A stretch of 64,000 nt of DNA from assembly GCF_039909015.1 (NCBI RefSeq), contig NZ_CP150919.1, positions 4,626,501-4,690,500 on the forward strand, written 5' to 3'. How positions within the stretch are numbered: the stretch's first letter is position 1; each line of letters begins with the position of its first letter. This DNA comes from Pseudomonas grandcourensis. Its GTDB lineage: Bacteria > Pseudomonadota > Gammaproteobacteria > Pseudomonadales > Pseudomonadaceae. Made by a program: the position numbers and the translations under genes. Below the pieces are notes generated by a model that was not told the origin of the DNA, made no database searches, and saw nothing but the letters and a program-made list of their open reading frames with translations. Positions 7,516-15,481 of the stretch are shown here, piece after piece.

Positions 7516-8175
7516 ATGGAAACTAGTACAACCCTCCCAAGAAAATACTTTGTCGTCGTGACCCACAGCACTACTTCGCAGCGTGAACTTGAGACCATCC
7601 TGTCCAGTGAGCGCTTTAACTCGTTTGGCACCTCCCAGGCACAAATGTTTATTGAAGGTGTTGCTTCGCCCTCTTCCGCTCCTGTGCTGATGGAGTTCAG
7701 CTACCCAAGCGTTTCAAGGAAGAATGTAGCGCGCAGTATCGAACATGATACACAGCGACTACTGGCCACCCTGGAATCCGAATGGCTGGCAGCGCAATCG
7801 ACGAATCCATTCCACAGCATGCCGGCAACAGCCGGGGCAGCCAACGATATTGCGCGAACCATCGAGGGCGACACTCCTTACAGTGAAGCCTGGCAACTCG
7901 ATCAGGATCAAAGCGCATTGGTAAAAGAGGGCGTCGAGATCAGCCTGACCGGATTGGAAGCCGCGCTGGTAAAGAAAATGCTGCACCATGAAGAGCGTGT
8001 CGTCAGTCGAGACGAACTGATCCTCAGCATCGGCAGGGAGCCGGAACAATATCGTGGCCTGGAAATGTGCCTGAGTCGGTTGCAAGACAAATTCAAAATG
8101 GCCAGTAACGGTGAACGACTGTTTCGTGCAGTAAGAAATCGTGGCTATTGCCTGATCCAGGAAGTCGTGGCGTAA
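7516..8175 (+). CDS. Second winged-helix transcriptional regulator
   Basis: This 219-residue protein starts at the ATG preceded by AGGAGAG (7505-7511). The frame is open upstream to 7303, but the ribosome-binding site decides the start. The C-terminal winged helix (about 125-215) includes VEISLTGLEAALVKKM, VVSRDELILSIG, LEMCLSRLQDKFKM and LFRAVRNRGYCLIQ, which parallels the protein encoded at 6494. The N-terminal 110 residues (KYFVVVTHSTTSQRELETIL at the start) show a short alpha/beta pattern but no phosphorylation site. The two genes look like an old duplication with diverged sensing domains. The likely role is control of the downstream priming transferase and the island. Confidence 0.78.
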   Translation: METSTTLPRKYFVVVTHSTTSQRELETILSSERFNSFGTSQAQMFIEGVASPSSAPVLMEFSYPSVSRKNVARSIEHDTQRLLATLESEWLAAQSTNPFHSMPATAGAANDIARTIEGDTPYSEAWQLDQDQSALVKEGVEISLTGLEAALVKKMLHHEERVVSRDELILSIGREPEQYRGLEMCLSRLQDKFKMASNGERLFRAVRNRGYCLIQEVVA

Positions 8176-8566
8176 CACCTCTACCTTCAGCGAATAAAAC
8201 AAACAGAAACAGTGCGACTACAACAATAAGAAAAGCACTCTGTTTGGCTTCAACCTCCGCGCCAGTCAGACCGCCCTCATCCCCACCCCTCCTACAATAC
8301 CAAACACCACTCTAATTATTCACCCTCTTCCATTCGACCTTTTCTAACGCTCAACTTTTTCTAAAATCTTGATAGTTGGCACTTTGCCATCTTGTTAGAA
8401 CTCGTCAGACAGCATCTCCGCCAATAACTTAGTCTATTGACTGACGACAGTTCGGCATATCGACGTTGTTACCTCAGGACACTCGCTACAACAACAATAA
8501 CAAGTCTGCTTAACAACTCGGATTTCAACTGTCGAAACCTGAATGGACGTCTTTTGGGGATATTGT
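8176..8566. promoter_or_regulatory. Upstream region of the priming transferase
   Basis: This 391-base AT-rich region lacks any convincing gene. A perfect inverted repeat TGGCA-CTT-TGCCA is at 8377-8389. Immediately after it, TTGTTAGAA with CTCG (8392-8404) repeats the element found at 6379-6393 before the first regulator. This pair of elements, shared by two promoters of the same island, is the best candidate here for a regulator-binding site. Confidence 0.45.
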
Positions 8567-9961
8567 ATGGATCTTACTCTTAGTATCAATCGAAACACCG
8601 GCCTCAAGGGACTTACCTTTTGGGGGCAATGGGCGCTGGCACAGGGCTTTGTAGTTTCTCTATTGTTCATACTTGCCGAGCGGCACACTGGAACGGTCGA
8701 GTTCTATTACCGGATGTGCGCAACGCTCGCCGTACTGGCCTCGGTTCCGGCTTATACGTTCAGCGGTGTGTACCGCAAAAGAGACAATTATCTGTCAGGG
8801 CTTGGACGCCTGCTCATGGGCTGGTCCATGACGATGGCGGCACTGGCGTGCATCGCGTTTATCTGCAAGGCCGATGAGCTGTTTTCCCGACAAGTCATCC
8901 TGGGTTGGGCGGTGTATGGATTCCTCGGCCAGGCGTTGCTGTATGCGCCGCTGCATGCGTTCTCGAAGTTCTACCAGCGGTCACGCAAAAGCGAGCATAA
9001 AACCCTGATCGTCGGCACCGGTGAACTGGCGCTGGGATTGGCGAACAAGCTGAGCGACCTCGAAAACCTGCCGTTGGTAGGCCTGGTCAGCAACGGCGCC
9101 CTTCCCTCCCTGGAGCCGGGCGCACCGCGCATCGTCGGCGCCCAGGAAGACCTGCTGGAACTGATCAAGACCCATGACATCCGCCGTTTGTACATCACGC
9201 TGCCCCTGTCGGAAGCGGCAAAAATCGAAGCCATGTACGTCGATTTGCTGGATGCCAACGTTGACGTGGTCTGGGTGCCGGACTTGAACAGCCTGACGCT
9301 GCTCAATCACTCGGTGAAAGTCGTGGACGGCCTGCCGGCGATCTACTTGAACGAAAGTCCGCTGACCAGCCGACCCACTGCCGCGCTGAGTAAAAGCCTG
9401 GTGGAGAAAAGCGTGGCCCTGCTGGCCATTATCCTGCTGAGCCCGGTGTTGCTGGTCATTGCACTGGCGGTGAAGCTCAACTCCCCCGGCCCGGTGTTCT
9501 TCAAGCAGGACCGCCATGGCTGGAACGGCAAGGTGATTCAGGTCTGGAAGTTCCGATCCATGCGCCTGCACGATGATCATGAGGTCATACAGGCCAGCCG
9601 TAACGACTCGCGAATCACTGCCGTCGGACGCTTTATCCGTCGCACGTCGCTGGACGAGTTGCCGCAACTGTTCAACGTGCTGCAAGGACACATGGCACTG
9701 GTCGGCCCGCGCCCTCACGCCATCGCGCACAACAACTACTACTCCGGGAAAATTCTCGCCTACATGGCGCGCCATCGAATCAAACCGGGCATCACTGGCC
9801 TGGCGCAGATCAACGGTTGCCGTGGCGAGACCGACACCATCGACAAGATGCAGAAGCGTGTCGAGATCGACCTCAAGTACATCAACAACTGGTCGTTGTG
9901 GCTGGACCTGAAGATTCTGGTGAAGACGCCGTTCACCTTGTTGTCGAAGGACATCTACTGA
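8567..9961 (+). CDS. Undecaprenyl-phosphate hexose-phosphate transferase (PslA/WcaJ type)
   Basis: This 464-residue polyprenyl-phosphate sugar-phosphotransferase moves a hexose-1-phosphate, probably glucose from UDP-Glc, onto undecaprenyl phosphate, the first step of repeat-unit assembly. Four N-terminal membrane helices are followed by a CoA-binding-like domain (TLIVGTGELALGLANKL near residue 145), a fifth hydrophobic segment, and the catalytic core with KFRSM, RRTSLDELPQLFNVLQG, LVGPRPHA and KPGITGLAQINGCRGET. These are the standard active-site motifs of the PslA/WcaJ family. The start at 8567 has GGGGA at the right spacing. The ATG at 8543 lacks a ribosome-binding site. An intrinsic terminator follows. 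Confidence 0.92.
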   Translation: MDLTLSINRNTGLKGLTFWGQWALAQGFVVSLLFILAERHTGTVEFYYRMCATLAVLASVPAYTFSGVYRKRDNYLSGLGRLLMGWSMTMAALACIAFICKADELFSRQVILGWAVYGFLGQALLYAPLHAFSKFYQRSRKSEHKTLIVGTGELALGLANKLSDLENLPLVGLVSNGALPSLEPGAPRIVGAQEDLLELIKTHDIRRLYITLPLSEAAKIEAMYVDLLDANVDVVWVPDLNSLTLLNHSVKVVDGLPAIYLNESPLTSRPTAALSKSLVEKSVALLAIILLSPVLLVIALAVKLNSPGPVFFKQDRHGWNGKVIQVWKFRSMRLHDDHEVIQASRNDSRITAVGRFIRRTSLDELPQLFNVLQGHMALVGPRPHAIAHNNYYSGKILAYMARHRIKPGITGLAQINGCRGETDTIDKMQKRVEIDLKYINNWSLWLDLKILVKTPFTLLSKDIY

Positions 9962-9990
9962 TGGTTTAGGGCTGCGCAAGGCAATACCGC

Positions 9991-10014
9991 AAGGGGACGC
10001 AAGTCCCCTTTTTT
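9991..10014 (+). terminator. Intrinsic terminator after the priming transferase
   Basis: An eight-pair stem (AAGGGGAC with GTCCCCTT) closes a GCAA tetraloop and runs into a T tract. It ends the transcript of the priming transferase before the convergent gfc-like operon. Confidence 0.9.
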
Positions 10015-10063
10015 GTGGCTGTGATTTGAGACTGGCCGGATTTCTGGATCACCAAAAGACCAC

Positions 10064-10153
10064 TGTAGGAGCGAGCCTGCTCGCGAAAGCGGCGGGTCAG
10101 TCAACATTGATGCTGAATGTGCCGACGCCATCGCGAGCAAGCTCGCTCCCACA
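10064..10153. repeat. REP doublet (REPIN), copy A
   Basis: The left arm TGTAGGAGCGAGCCTGCTCG and an inverted arm ending GCTCGCTCCCACA enclose a spacer of about 45 bases that contains GTCAGTCAACATTGATGCTG. This is the common P. fluorescens REP sequence in its mobile doublet form. The whole unit recurs 135 bases downstream. Confidence 0.9.
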
Positions 10154-10198
10154 GGGGATTGAGGCGCTGCCTGGATCTCCGGTTCACCAAAAAACCAC

Positions 10199-10288
10199 TG
10201 TAGGAGCGAGCCTGCTCGCGAAAGCGTCGGGTCAGTCAACATCAATGCTGAATGTACCAACGCCATCGCGAGCAGGCTCGCTCCTACA
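10199..10288. repeat. REP doublet (REPIN), copy B
   Basis: This is a near-identical repeat of copy A, including the spacer (GTCAGTCAACATCAATGCTG), so it arose by local duplication rather than by independent insertion. It ends just two bases before the stop codon of the convergent YjbH-like gene. Confidence 0.9.
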
Positions 10289-10290
10289 GG

Positions 10291-12369
10291 TTACTCGGTG
10301 ATCTTCTCGAAGTTGCGGTAGAACATGTCGTCGTCGCGGCTGTCGGTCATGGAGTGCAACTGGTAGCTGCGATTGAGCCGTGCACCGCCGTCCCGGGTCA
10401 GTGGCGACCAGACGAGGTTGGCGCGGCGCATGGTCGACATGCTCATCAGTTCGTCGAACGGAATGGACAGGTAGATGCCTTTGTCGAAACTACCTTCGCC
10501 GTATTGAGGGCCGGTTGCGGTGGTGATGGTTGCCCAGGCACCAAACCGTACGCCGTTGGAAAACTCCCGCGAGATATCCAGGGTGCCGCCCCAGTCACCT
10601 GCCAGGTAACGCCCGACGCTGATGGCTGCCAGCGTATCGTGGGGCAAGTCGGTGTAGCCGGTGATATGGCCGGTCAACACCGAGTAATCACGCAAACCAA
10701 ACCCCTGGTCGAACTCACGCTGGCGGACGTAGTTCAGGTCCGCGCCCACCGACCAGCGCTCGCCGGTCGGACGGAACAGCACCTCGCCCCCAACGCCGGC
10801 AAACATCGACTCCAGGTAACCGCCGTACACCATGCCATACAGGTCTTTGTCCAACTGCTCGGCATGGCTGACCTGGAACAACGGCATGGTGACATCGGAG
10901 GTGGTCATGTACTGGCGCAAGTCCGTGCGCACGCGGGGCAAGCCGCTGGGTGCGTCATAGGTGAACTTGTCGAAGTTGTTGATCAGGTTGGCACTGAGCA
11001 AACCGCTCCACCAGGTGTTGCGGTTGAAGCGGTACTCGGCGTCCGCGTCGGCGCTGAACTGATAGAGCAAGCCATCGGGGCCACCGACGTTCTGTTTGAA
11101 GCCCAGCCCGACGCCATAAGCGAATGGCTGCAGCGCTTCGGTGTAGAGGGTTTTCTCGTTGTGCGGCATCGCCGGATTGATCTCGGTGGTGCGGTGCAGC
11201 GTTTGCAGCGGCTCCTCGTTGTTGATCACTTCGCGGAAGGTTTGCCGAGGCACGCTGGTTTCCTCAAGCGGCAGGCCGTAGCGCTCGTTCACCACGGTGA
11301 ACCAGTCGATATCGTCGTTGACGCTGTTGTCCAGAACCCGGCTCGCACGACCAACGGCCTTGGCCGAATGGAAGTAACGCTGCTGCTCGCCATACACGAT
11401 CAACTCCGAATCGCGCTGGCTGATGCGCTCGACCTTGTACCCGGCATTTTGCTGCAGGCGCCGGGACACATCGGCCCAGTTGACCTGATCCATCTCGGTG
11501 CTCGGCGCCTTCGCCGGCAACGGCTCAGCCGGCGGATCGAACGTCTTGGCCGGCGCCTTGCGGCTGGCGAAGTTGGTGTGAAAGGTGACGCCGAACATCG
11601 CCGTATTGCCGCGCTCCCACGCCGCGCTGAGGTCTATCGAATCCGTCAGCTTGAACATCGCGCCGAGGTTGATCGGCGAGTCCTGCTTGATCGGGTTGTC
11701 CTTAGGTTCGTGCTTGTAATCGTTGCCTTCGTATTCGAGTTTCAGGCTGAGCCGATCCCAAGGTGTCTGGTAGCTCACGCCGCCGAAAAAGGAAGGGCTG
11801 CCGCGAAAATAGGCCCCGGCGTTGACATCACCGGTGCCTTCGTTGGCCGGCCGGGTCTTGAAGCGATCACCGAGGTAGCCCAGCGGGTTCTCGAAGTCAC
11901 CGCGGTTGCCCAGGTAACCCCAGGCAATGCCGGCGCTGAAATCAAAATTGTCGTAGCGCTTGTTGGCCACCACGAATTCACTGGAGAACAGGCCTGTACC
12001 ACCGATGTCCCGGAAGCCCAAGGCCACCTCGGGCGCCCAATGGGTTTCTTCCCACAGGCGGGCCTTGAGGTCGACCGCCTTGTCCTTGTAGCTCTGGTTG
12101 CCGCTCAACGATTCGGGGCCGTAAGGACGGTTGGTGATCGCGGTGTAGCGAAACGAGCCTTCCAGCCACTCAAGTGGCTGCAGCGAAACGCTGTAGCGAC
12201 TGTAGGGCTCGGTGCGGTTGGCATTCAGGCTCAACTCACCGGCCGGCGCCATGCGCGCCGTCGGCGTTTGCAACAAGCCCGCGCCACCGAAATCATTTTG
12301 GGTAATGCGTGGTTCTGCATGAGCCAGACCACAGGGCAATAACAATACGGCTGCAAAACGTAAATTCAA
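10291..12369 (-). CDS. YjbH/GfcD-family outer-membrane beta-barrel protein
   Basis: This 692-residue protein has a signal peptide (MNLRFAAVLLLPCGLAHA) followed by the YjbH start ITQNDFGGAGLLQTPTARM. The rest alternates aromatic and polar residues as in a beta barrel, with many segments such as LSLNANRTEPYSRYSVSLQ and TIDLSAAW-like strands. The E. coli relatives YjbH/GfcD are large outer-membrane proteins of polysaccharide secretion loci. The start is TTG at 12369, overlapping the previous gene's stop as TTGA, so translation is coupled. It is the last gene of the gfcA-wza-gfcB-gfcC-gfcD-like operon. No catalytic function is expected. It probably assists surface export or attachment of the polymer. 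Confidence 0.88.
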   Translation of the reverse strand: MNLRFAAVLLLPCGLAHAEPRITQNDFGGAGLLQTPTARMAPAGELSLNANRTEPYSRYSVSLQPLEWLEGSFRYTAITNRPYGPESLSGNQSYKDKAVDLKARLWEETHWAPEVALGFRDIGGTGLFSSEFVVANKRYDNFDFSAGIAWGYLGNRGDFENPLGYLGDRFKTRPANEGTGDVNAGAYFRGSPSFFGGVSYQTPWDRLSLKLEYEGNDYKHEPKDNPIKQDSPINLGAMFKLTDSIDLSAAWERGNTAMFGVTFHTNFASRKAPAKTFDPPAEPLPAKAPSTEMDQVNWADVSRRLQQNAGYKVERISQRDSELIVYGEQQRYFHSAKAVGRASRVLDNSVNDDIDWFTVVNERYGLPLEETSVPRQTFREVINNEEPLQTLHRTTEINPAMPHNEKTLYTEALQPFAYGVGLGFKQNVGGPDGLLYQFSADADAEYRFNRNTWWSGLLSANLINNFDKFTYDAPSGLPRVRTDLRQYMTTSDVTMPLFQVSHAEQLDKDLYGMVYGGYLESMFAGVGGEVLFRPTGERWSVGADLNYVRQREFDQGFGLRDYSVLTGHITGYTDLPHDTLAAISVGRYLAGDWGGTLDISREFSNGVRFGAWATITTATGPQYGEGSFDKGIYLSIPFDELMSMSTMRRANLVWSPLTRDGGARLNRSYQLHSMTDSRDDDMFYRNFEKITE

Positions 12370-13127
12370 CGAACCACCTCAGCCAACTGCGTGGCGACAA
12401 ATTCGGCCAACTGCTGATTCAGTTCAGGGACAGGCGGATCAAGGTCATCGCTTTTGACCGGGACCAGAATCTTGCTGCCGGCGGCAGGTATCTGCCCGCT
12501 CTCGCGATTCCAGTGGGCAATGCCGACCCGTCGGGACACGCCGTTGGGCTGGATCAACCACAGGTAATCGGCGTCAGCGTCCTCGAGCGGCGTGCAGCCC
12601 TGCAGGTAATCGCGGGCCTCTTGCAGTGGTTGATAGGGCAACCGACACGACTCGGTGACAGCGCCGAGCACCTCGACTTCGTCGACCCGCAACGGGTAGA
12701 TCAGGCGGTCGCCGTCGTCCAGGCGAATGTTGCGGGCAAACCCGACTTCCACGGCGACCGGGTCCAGAACGGCCACCTGGCGCCCGGTGACCGGCATGTG
12801 CCTGACTTGCTCGGCCAACCGCACCGCCAGGGCAGCCCGGCTCGGCCTGTCGAAAAGCACGGCCATGCGCTGCAACACGTCCAGATCGAACAGCACCCCG
12901 GCCTTTAGCCGGGCCTGTTGCTCGACCAGGGACTGACGCAGCAATACGCCCGCCAACCAGTAACTCTCGGCATTGGGCTGCGCCACGCTGATCACGTCCA
13001 GCAATCGCCCGCCCGGCGGCAGTTCGACCGCCCCCGGGTTGGCAACGTCACCGGTGACGGTGACCGCTGCATGGCTGAGGCCGGTGATCAACAGCAGGCA
13101 CGCCGATAGAGCCCTGACCCGCTTCAC
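12366..13127 (-). CDS. GfcC/YjbG-family polysaccharide export protein
   Basis: This 253-residue secreted protein begins MKRVRALSACLLLITGLSHA, a Sec signal peptide. The first mature segment VTVTGDVANPGAVELPPGGR resembles the beta-grasp (SLBB-like) modules of Wza partners, and a second module (VEVLGAVTESCRLPYQ) follows at about 150. E. coli GfcC is a periplasmic protein of the group 4 capsule operon with a similar two-module build. The start is GTG, overlapping the upstream stop as GTGA. The 3' end overlaps the YjbH-like gene by four bases. It probably acts with Wza in the periplasm. Confidence 0.85.
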   Translation of the reverse strand: MKRVRALSACLLLITGLSHAAVTVTGDVANPGAVELPPGGRLLDVISVAQPNAESYWLAGVLLRQSLVEQQARLKAGVLFDLDVLQRMAVLFDRPSRAALAVRLAEQVRHMPVTGRQVAVLDPVAVEVGFARNIRLDDGDRLIYPLRVDEVEVLGAVTESCRLPYQPLQEARDYLQGCTPLEDADADYLWLIQPNGVSRRVGIAHWNRESGQIPAAGSKILVPVKSDDLDPPVPELNQQLAEFVATQLAEVVR

Positions 13128-13789
13128 CGGGCATGCCTGCGGTCTGGGGTCAGTTGCACGATCTTGACCCGCAGTTGCGAGGTCAGTTGCTGCTCACTCT
13201 GCACAATGAAACCGTCAACGGGATCGACCCAGTAACGATTGGTCGCACGCAGGCCGATGGCCGGCGCGTCAATCTGCTCATCGACACGTAGCACGGCGTA
13301 TTCCTTGTTGAGGATTTCCAGGGTTTCCATGGATTTGCGGGAGAAGCGACTGTTCAAGGTCACCCCGACTTCCTGGCCCTGGTAGAGATCGATCCAGCGC
13401 TGGCTGGTGTAGCCATCCGGCACTTGGTGGAGGCCTTGCTTGAAAGGCGAGACGTCGGCAAGGCGCGTCCCGTCCAGATCGCCGCCCAGGCCCAGGCCGA
13501 TGCTGCGCACCGCGAGACCGTCGCGCATGAGCAGAACCTGTTTGCCACCCGCGACCCAGAACTGCAGGTCGCCGCGCTCACGCACCAGCGCCAGCACGCC
13601 GGAACCGGACGGCGTGGTCAGCTTGAGCTGGGGATAGCGCACATCCGCCACCTGGGCCGCCGTCACGTCCACCTCATCCGGCCCCGCCACCGCTGACTTG
13701 AGATTGGTCATCGAAGCGACCATCAATGGGTTACAGCCACACAACATCAAGGCCGCTATCAAGCAGACGCCAACATTCAACGTTCTCAC
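13124..13789 (-). CDS. GfcB/YjbF-family lipoprotein
   Basis: This 221-residue protein has a lipoprotein signal (MRTLNVGVCLIAALMLCGC) with the lipid-bearing Cys at residue 19. The mature part follows the YjbF/GfcB pattern: AQVADVRYPQLKLTTPSG, LALVRERGDLQFWVAGGK, a GLGGDLDGTRLADVSPFKQG segment, and a C-terminal strand-rich domain with AIGLRATNRYWVDPVDGFIV. The role is an outer-membrane or periplasmic accessory in polysaccharide secretion. The start is GTG at 13789, 14 bases after the wza stop. The stop overlaps the next start by four bases. It belongs to the same operon as wza. Confidence 0.87.
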   Translation of the reverse strand: MRTLNVGVCLIAALMLCGCNPLMVASMTNLKSAVAGPDEVDVTAAQVADVRYPQLKLTTPSGSGVLALVRERGDLQFWVAGGKQVLLMRDGLAVRSIGLGLGGDLDGTRLADVSPFKQGLHQVPDGYTSQRWIDLYQGQEVGVTLNSRFSRKSMETLEILNKEYAVLRVDEQIDAPAIGLRATNRYWVDPVDGFIVQSEQQLTSQLRVKIVQLTPDRRHAR

Positions 13790-13803
13790 GATCGGACCCG
13801 GCC

Positions 13804-14922
13804 TTAATTGCTGCTGTTGCTGCTGACTTCACTCATGTTCTTCGCCGCGGAAGCGCCCGTACCGACAATCGCTGCCGACGGCACCAATTGGCTGACGAAG
13901 CGATTCCAGCGAGTCACGTTGGCAGGACCTACGTAGACAACATCCTGGGGACGCACTTCAAAGTGCGTGGCCAGCGCCATGGCGGTCGGTGATTCTGCTT
14001 GCAGTTGGTAGACCTTCGCCGGTTCGACATCGAGGTTTTCAACCCCCCTGATCACGTACACGGCGTTACCGTTGGAGGTGGTCTGACTCAATCCGCCGAC
14101 CGAGCCCAGCACATCGGACAGGTTCATGGTGGCGGTCTTGAAGCTCAGTGCGCGGGGCTGGTTGACCTCGCCCATGACGTAGATGCGCTTTTTGTCGTTG
14201 TACGGCAGATACAGCTGATCGCCACCCTTGAGGTAGACGTTCTGCAACTCGGAATCCGGCTGGTTGAGCGTGTCGAGATTGAGCGTGTAGACCCGCCCGT
14301 TTCGCGTCAGCATCAGGCCGGACAGGTCGGCACTCGCCGTATCGATACCGGCAGAACCGAGGGCCTCGACCACACTGAGCGGGTTGGTGGAAATCGCTTG
14401 CGGACCGGCCTTCGAAACGGCGCCCGTCACCACGACTTTCTGACTGGAAAAGCGCAACACGGCGACATCCACCTGCGGGTCCGCGATGAAGGCCGACAGC
14501 CTTTCTTCGATGTCCGATCGCAGTTGCTGGACGGTTTTACCGGCCGCCTGGACCTCTTTGATAAACGGGTAGTAGAGCGTGCCATCGGCACGGACCAGAC
14601 GACCGTTGGCATCAATCTGCTGCTGCGCGCCGGAGGGTGCGGTGAGCTCCGGGTGGTCCCAGACCGTGATGTACAGGACATCGTTACTGCCGATGCGGTA
14701 CTCGGCCGGGGCCGCCAACAGTTCCGTCGGCACGGACTCACGCTTTTGCGTGGCCCTGTTCATGGAGATGAGCTTGGGCGTGATCGGAATGAGCTCTACC
14801 CGGCTGCTCTCGCTGGCGCCCTGGCGTGTGATATCACTGGTGCTCAGGTATTGGCCGGGGGAAAACATGCAACCTTGTAAAGCGATGCTTGCCAACATTA
14901 AAAGAGAAAAACTACGAGTCAT
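13804..14922 (-). CDS. wza: Wza-like outer-membrane polysaccharide export lipoprotein
   Basis: This 372-residue protein starts with a lipoprotein signal (MTRSFSLLMLASIALQGC, Cys at residue 18). The polysaccharide export domain (YRIGSNDVLYITVWDHPEL, about 71-89) follows, then SLBB repeats: KVVVTGAVSKAGPQAIS at about 160 and KRIYVMGEVNQPRALSF at about 245. The C-terminal segment VTRWNRFVSQLVPSA is the amphipathic helix that lines the outer-membrane pore in E. coli Wza. It forms the channel through which the polymer leaves the cell and should pair with the Wzc-like kinase at 25047-27275. A small secreted protein gene and an intrinsic terminator precede it. Confidence 0.93.
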   Translation of the reverse strand: MTRSFSLLMLASIALQGCMFSPGQYLSTSDITRQGASESSRVELIPITPKLISMNRATQKRESVPTELLAAPAEYRIGSNDVLYITVWDHPELTAPSGAQQQIDANGRLVRADGTLYYPFIKEVQAAGKTVQQLRSDIEERLSAFIADPQVDVAVLRFSSQKVVVTGAVSKAGPQAISTNPLSVVEALGSAGIDTASADLSGLMLTRNGRVYTLNLDTLNQPDSELQNVYLKGGDQLYLPYNDKKRIYVMGEVNQPRALSFKTATMNLSDVLGSVGGLSQTTSNGNAVYVIRGVENLDVEPAKVYQLQAESPTAMALATHFEVRPQDVVYVGPANVTRWNRFVSQLVPSAAIVGTGASAAKNMSEVSSNSSN

Positions 14923-14952
14923 AATGGCACTACGCTATTCAAGGGCGAATCT

Positions 14953-14985
14953 AAAAACAAAGTCACCCGATTTTCATCGGGCGAC
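14953..14985 (-). terminator. Intrinsic terminator between the gfcA-like gene and wza
   Basis: Read on the minus strand, a ten-pair stem (GTCGCCCGAT with ATCGGGTGAC, one G-U pair) closes a GAAA loop and is followed by TTTGTTTTT. It lies in the 90-base gap between two co-directional genes of one operon, so it probably lets only part of the transcripts continue into wza. Confidence 0.75.
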
Positions 14986-15012
14986 CTTGTACTGCTCCAA
15001 CAGGTGCTTCAG

Positions 15013-15249
15013 TTAGTTGTGCGTGCCGGTTGTACCCGTGGTACCTGTCGTACCCGTCGTACCGCCGTTTGCACTTCCACCACTGTTGGACGCCGCTACT
15101 GCACTGGCGACCATTGCAGTACTGGCTGCAGTGGCTTGAGTCGCCGCCACGTTACCCAATACATTGGTCGCAGTTGTAAGCGGCGCTTCTACCGCGGACG
15201 CCCAATTGCTCAACATCGTCAACAGGGCAATTGCCATCACTTTCTTCAT
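15013..15249 (-). CDS. GfcA/YjbE-like small Thr/Gly-rich secreted protein
   Basis: This 78-residue protein has a signal peptide (MKKVMAIALLTMLSNWASA) and a low-complexity mature part made mainly of Ala, Thr, Ser and Gly, ending in four GTT-type repeats. It resembles YjbE/GfcA (YmcD), the small secreted first gene of E. coli yjb/gfc operons, whose function is not established. An AAGGAG ribosome-binding site precedes the ATG. A terminator after the gene suggests it is made in excess over the export proteins. The DNA of the repeat region is itself a GTACCCGTC tandem repeat. Confidence 0.75.
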   Translation of the reverse strand: MKKVMAIALLTMLSNWASAVEAPLTTATNVLGNVAATQATAASTAMVASAVAASNSGGSANGGTTGTTGTTGTTGTHN

Positions 15250-15481
15250 ATCAACTCCTTTCTAACATTCAACCTGATAGAAATCGGGCATTACGTTAGA
15301 GGTGGTAGAGTTCAAGTCCGCGAAAAATGCGAACAAGATCCGTTGTTCTTTCACAGTCTTACCCAACTGATAAAAGTCGAACGGCAGGTTTATATCTACG
15401 GACTTGCAAAAGGCATAGCCAGTGTATTTTCCCGACGATATCTAACAACCTGACCGGAAATAACATTGGGCTAAAACGCCA

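Noticed and set aside
10252..12342. Very long open frame antisense to the YjbH-like gene
   Set aside because: It mirrors a G+C-rich gene with clear signal peptide, family start and operon context on the other strand. The antisense product is basic, His/Arg/Gln-rich and matches nothing.
15004..15060. GTACCCGTC tandem repeat as a phase-variable tract
   Set aside because: Only about four short imperfect copies are present. They encode the Gly/Thr-rich end of the small secreted protein, and the nine-base unit would not shift the frame.
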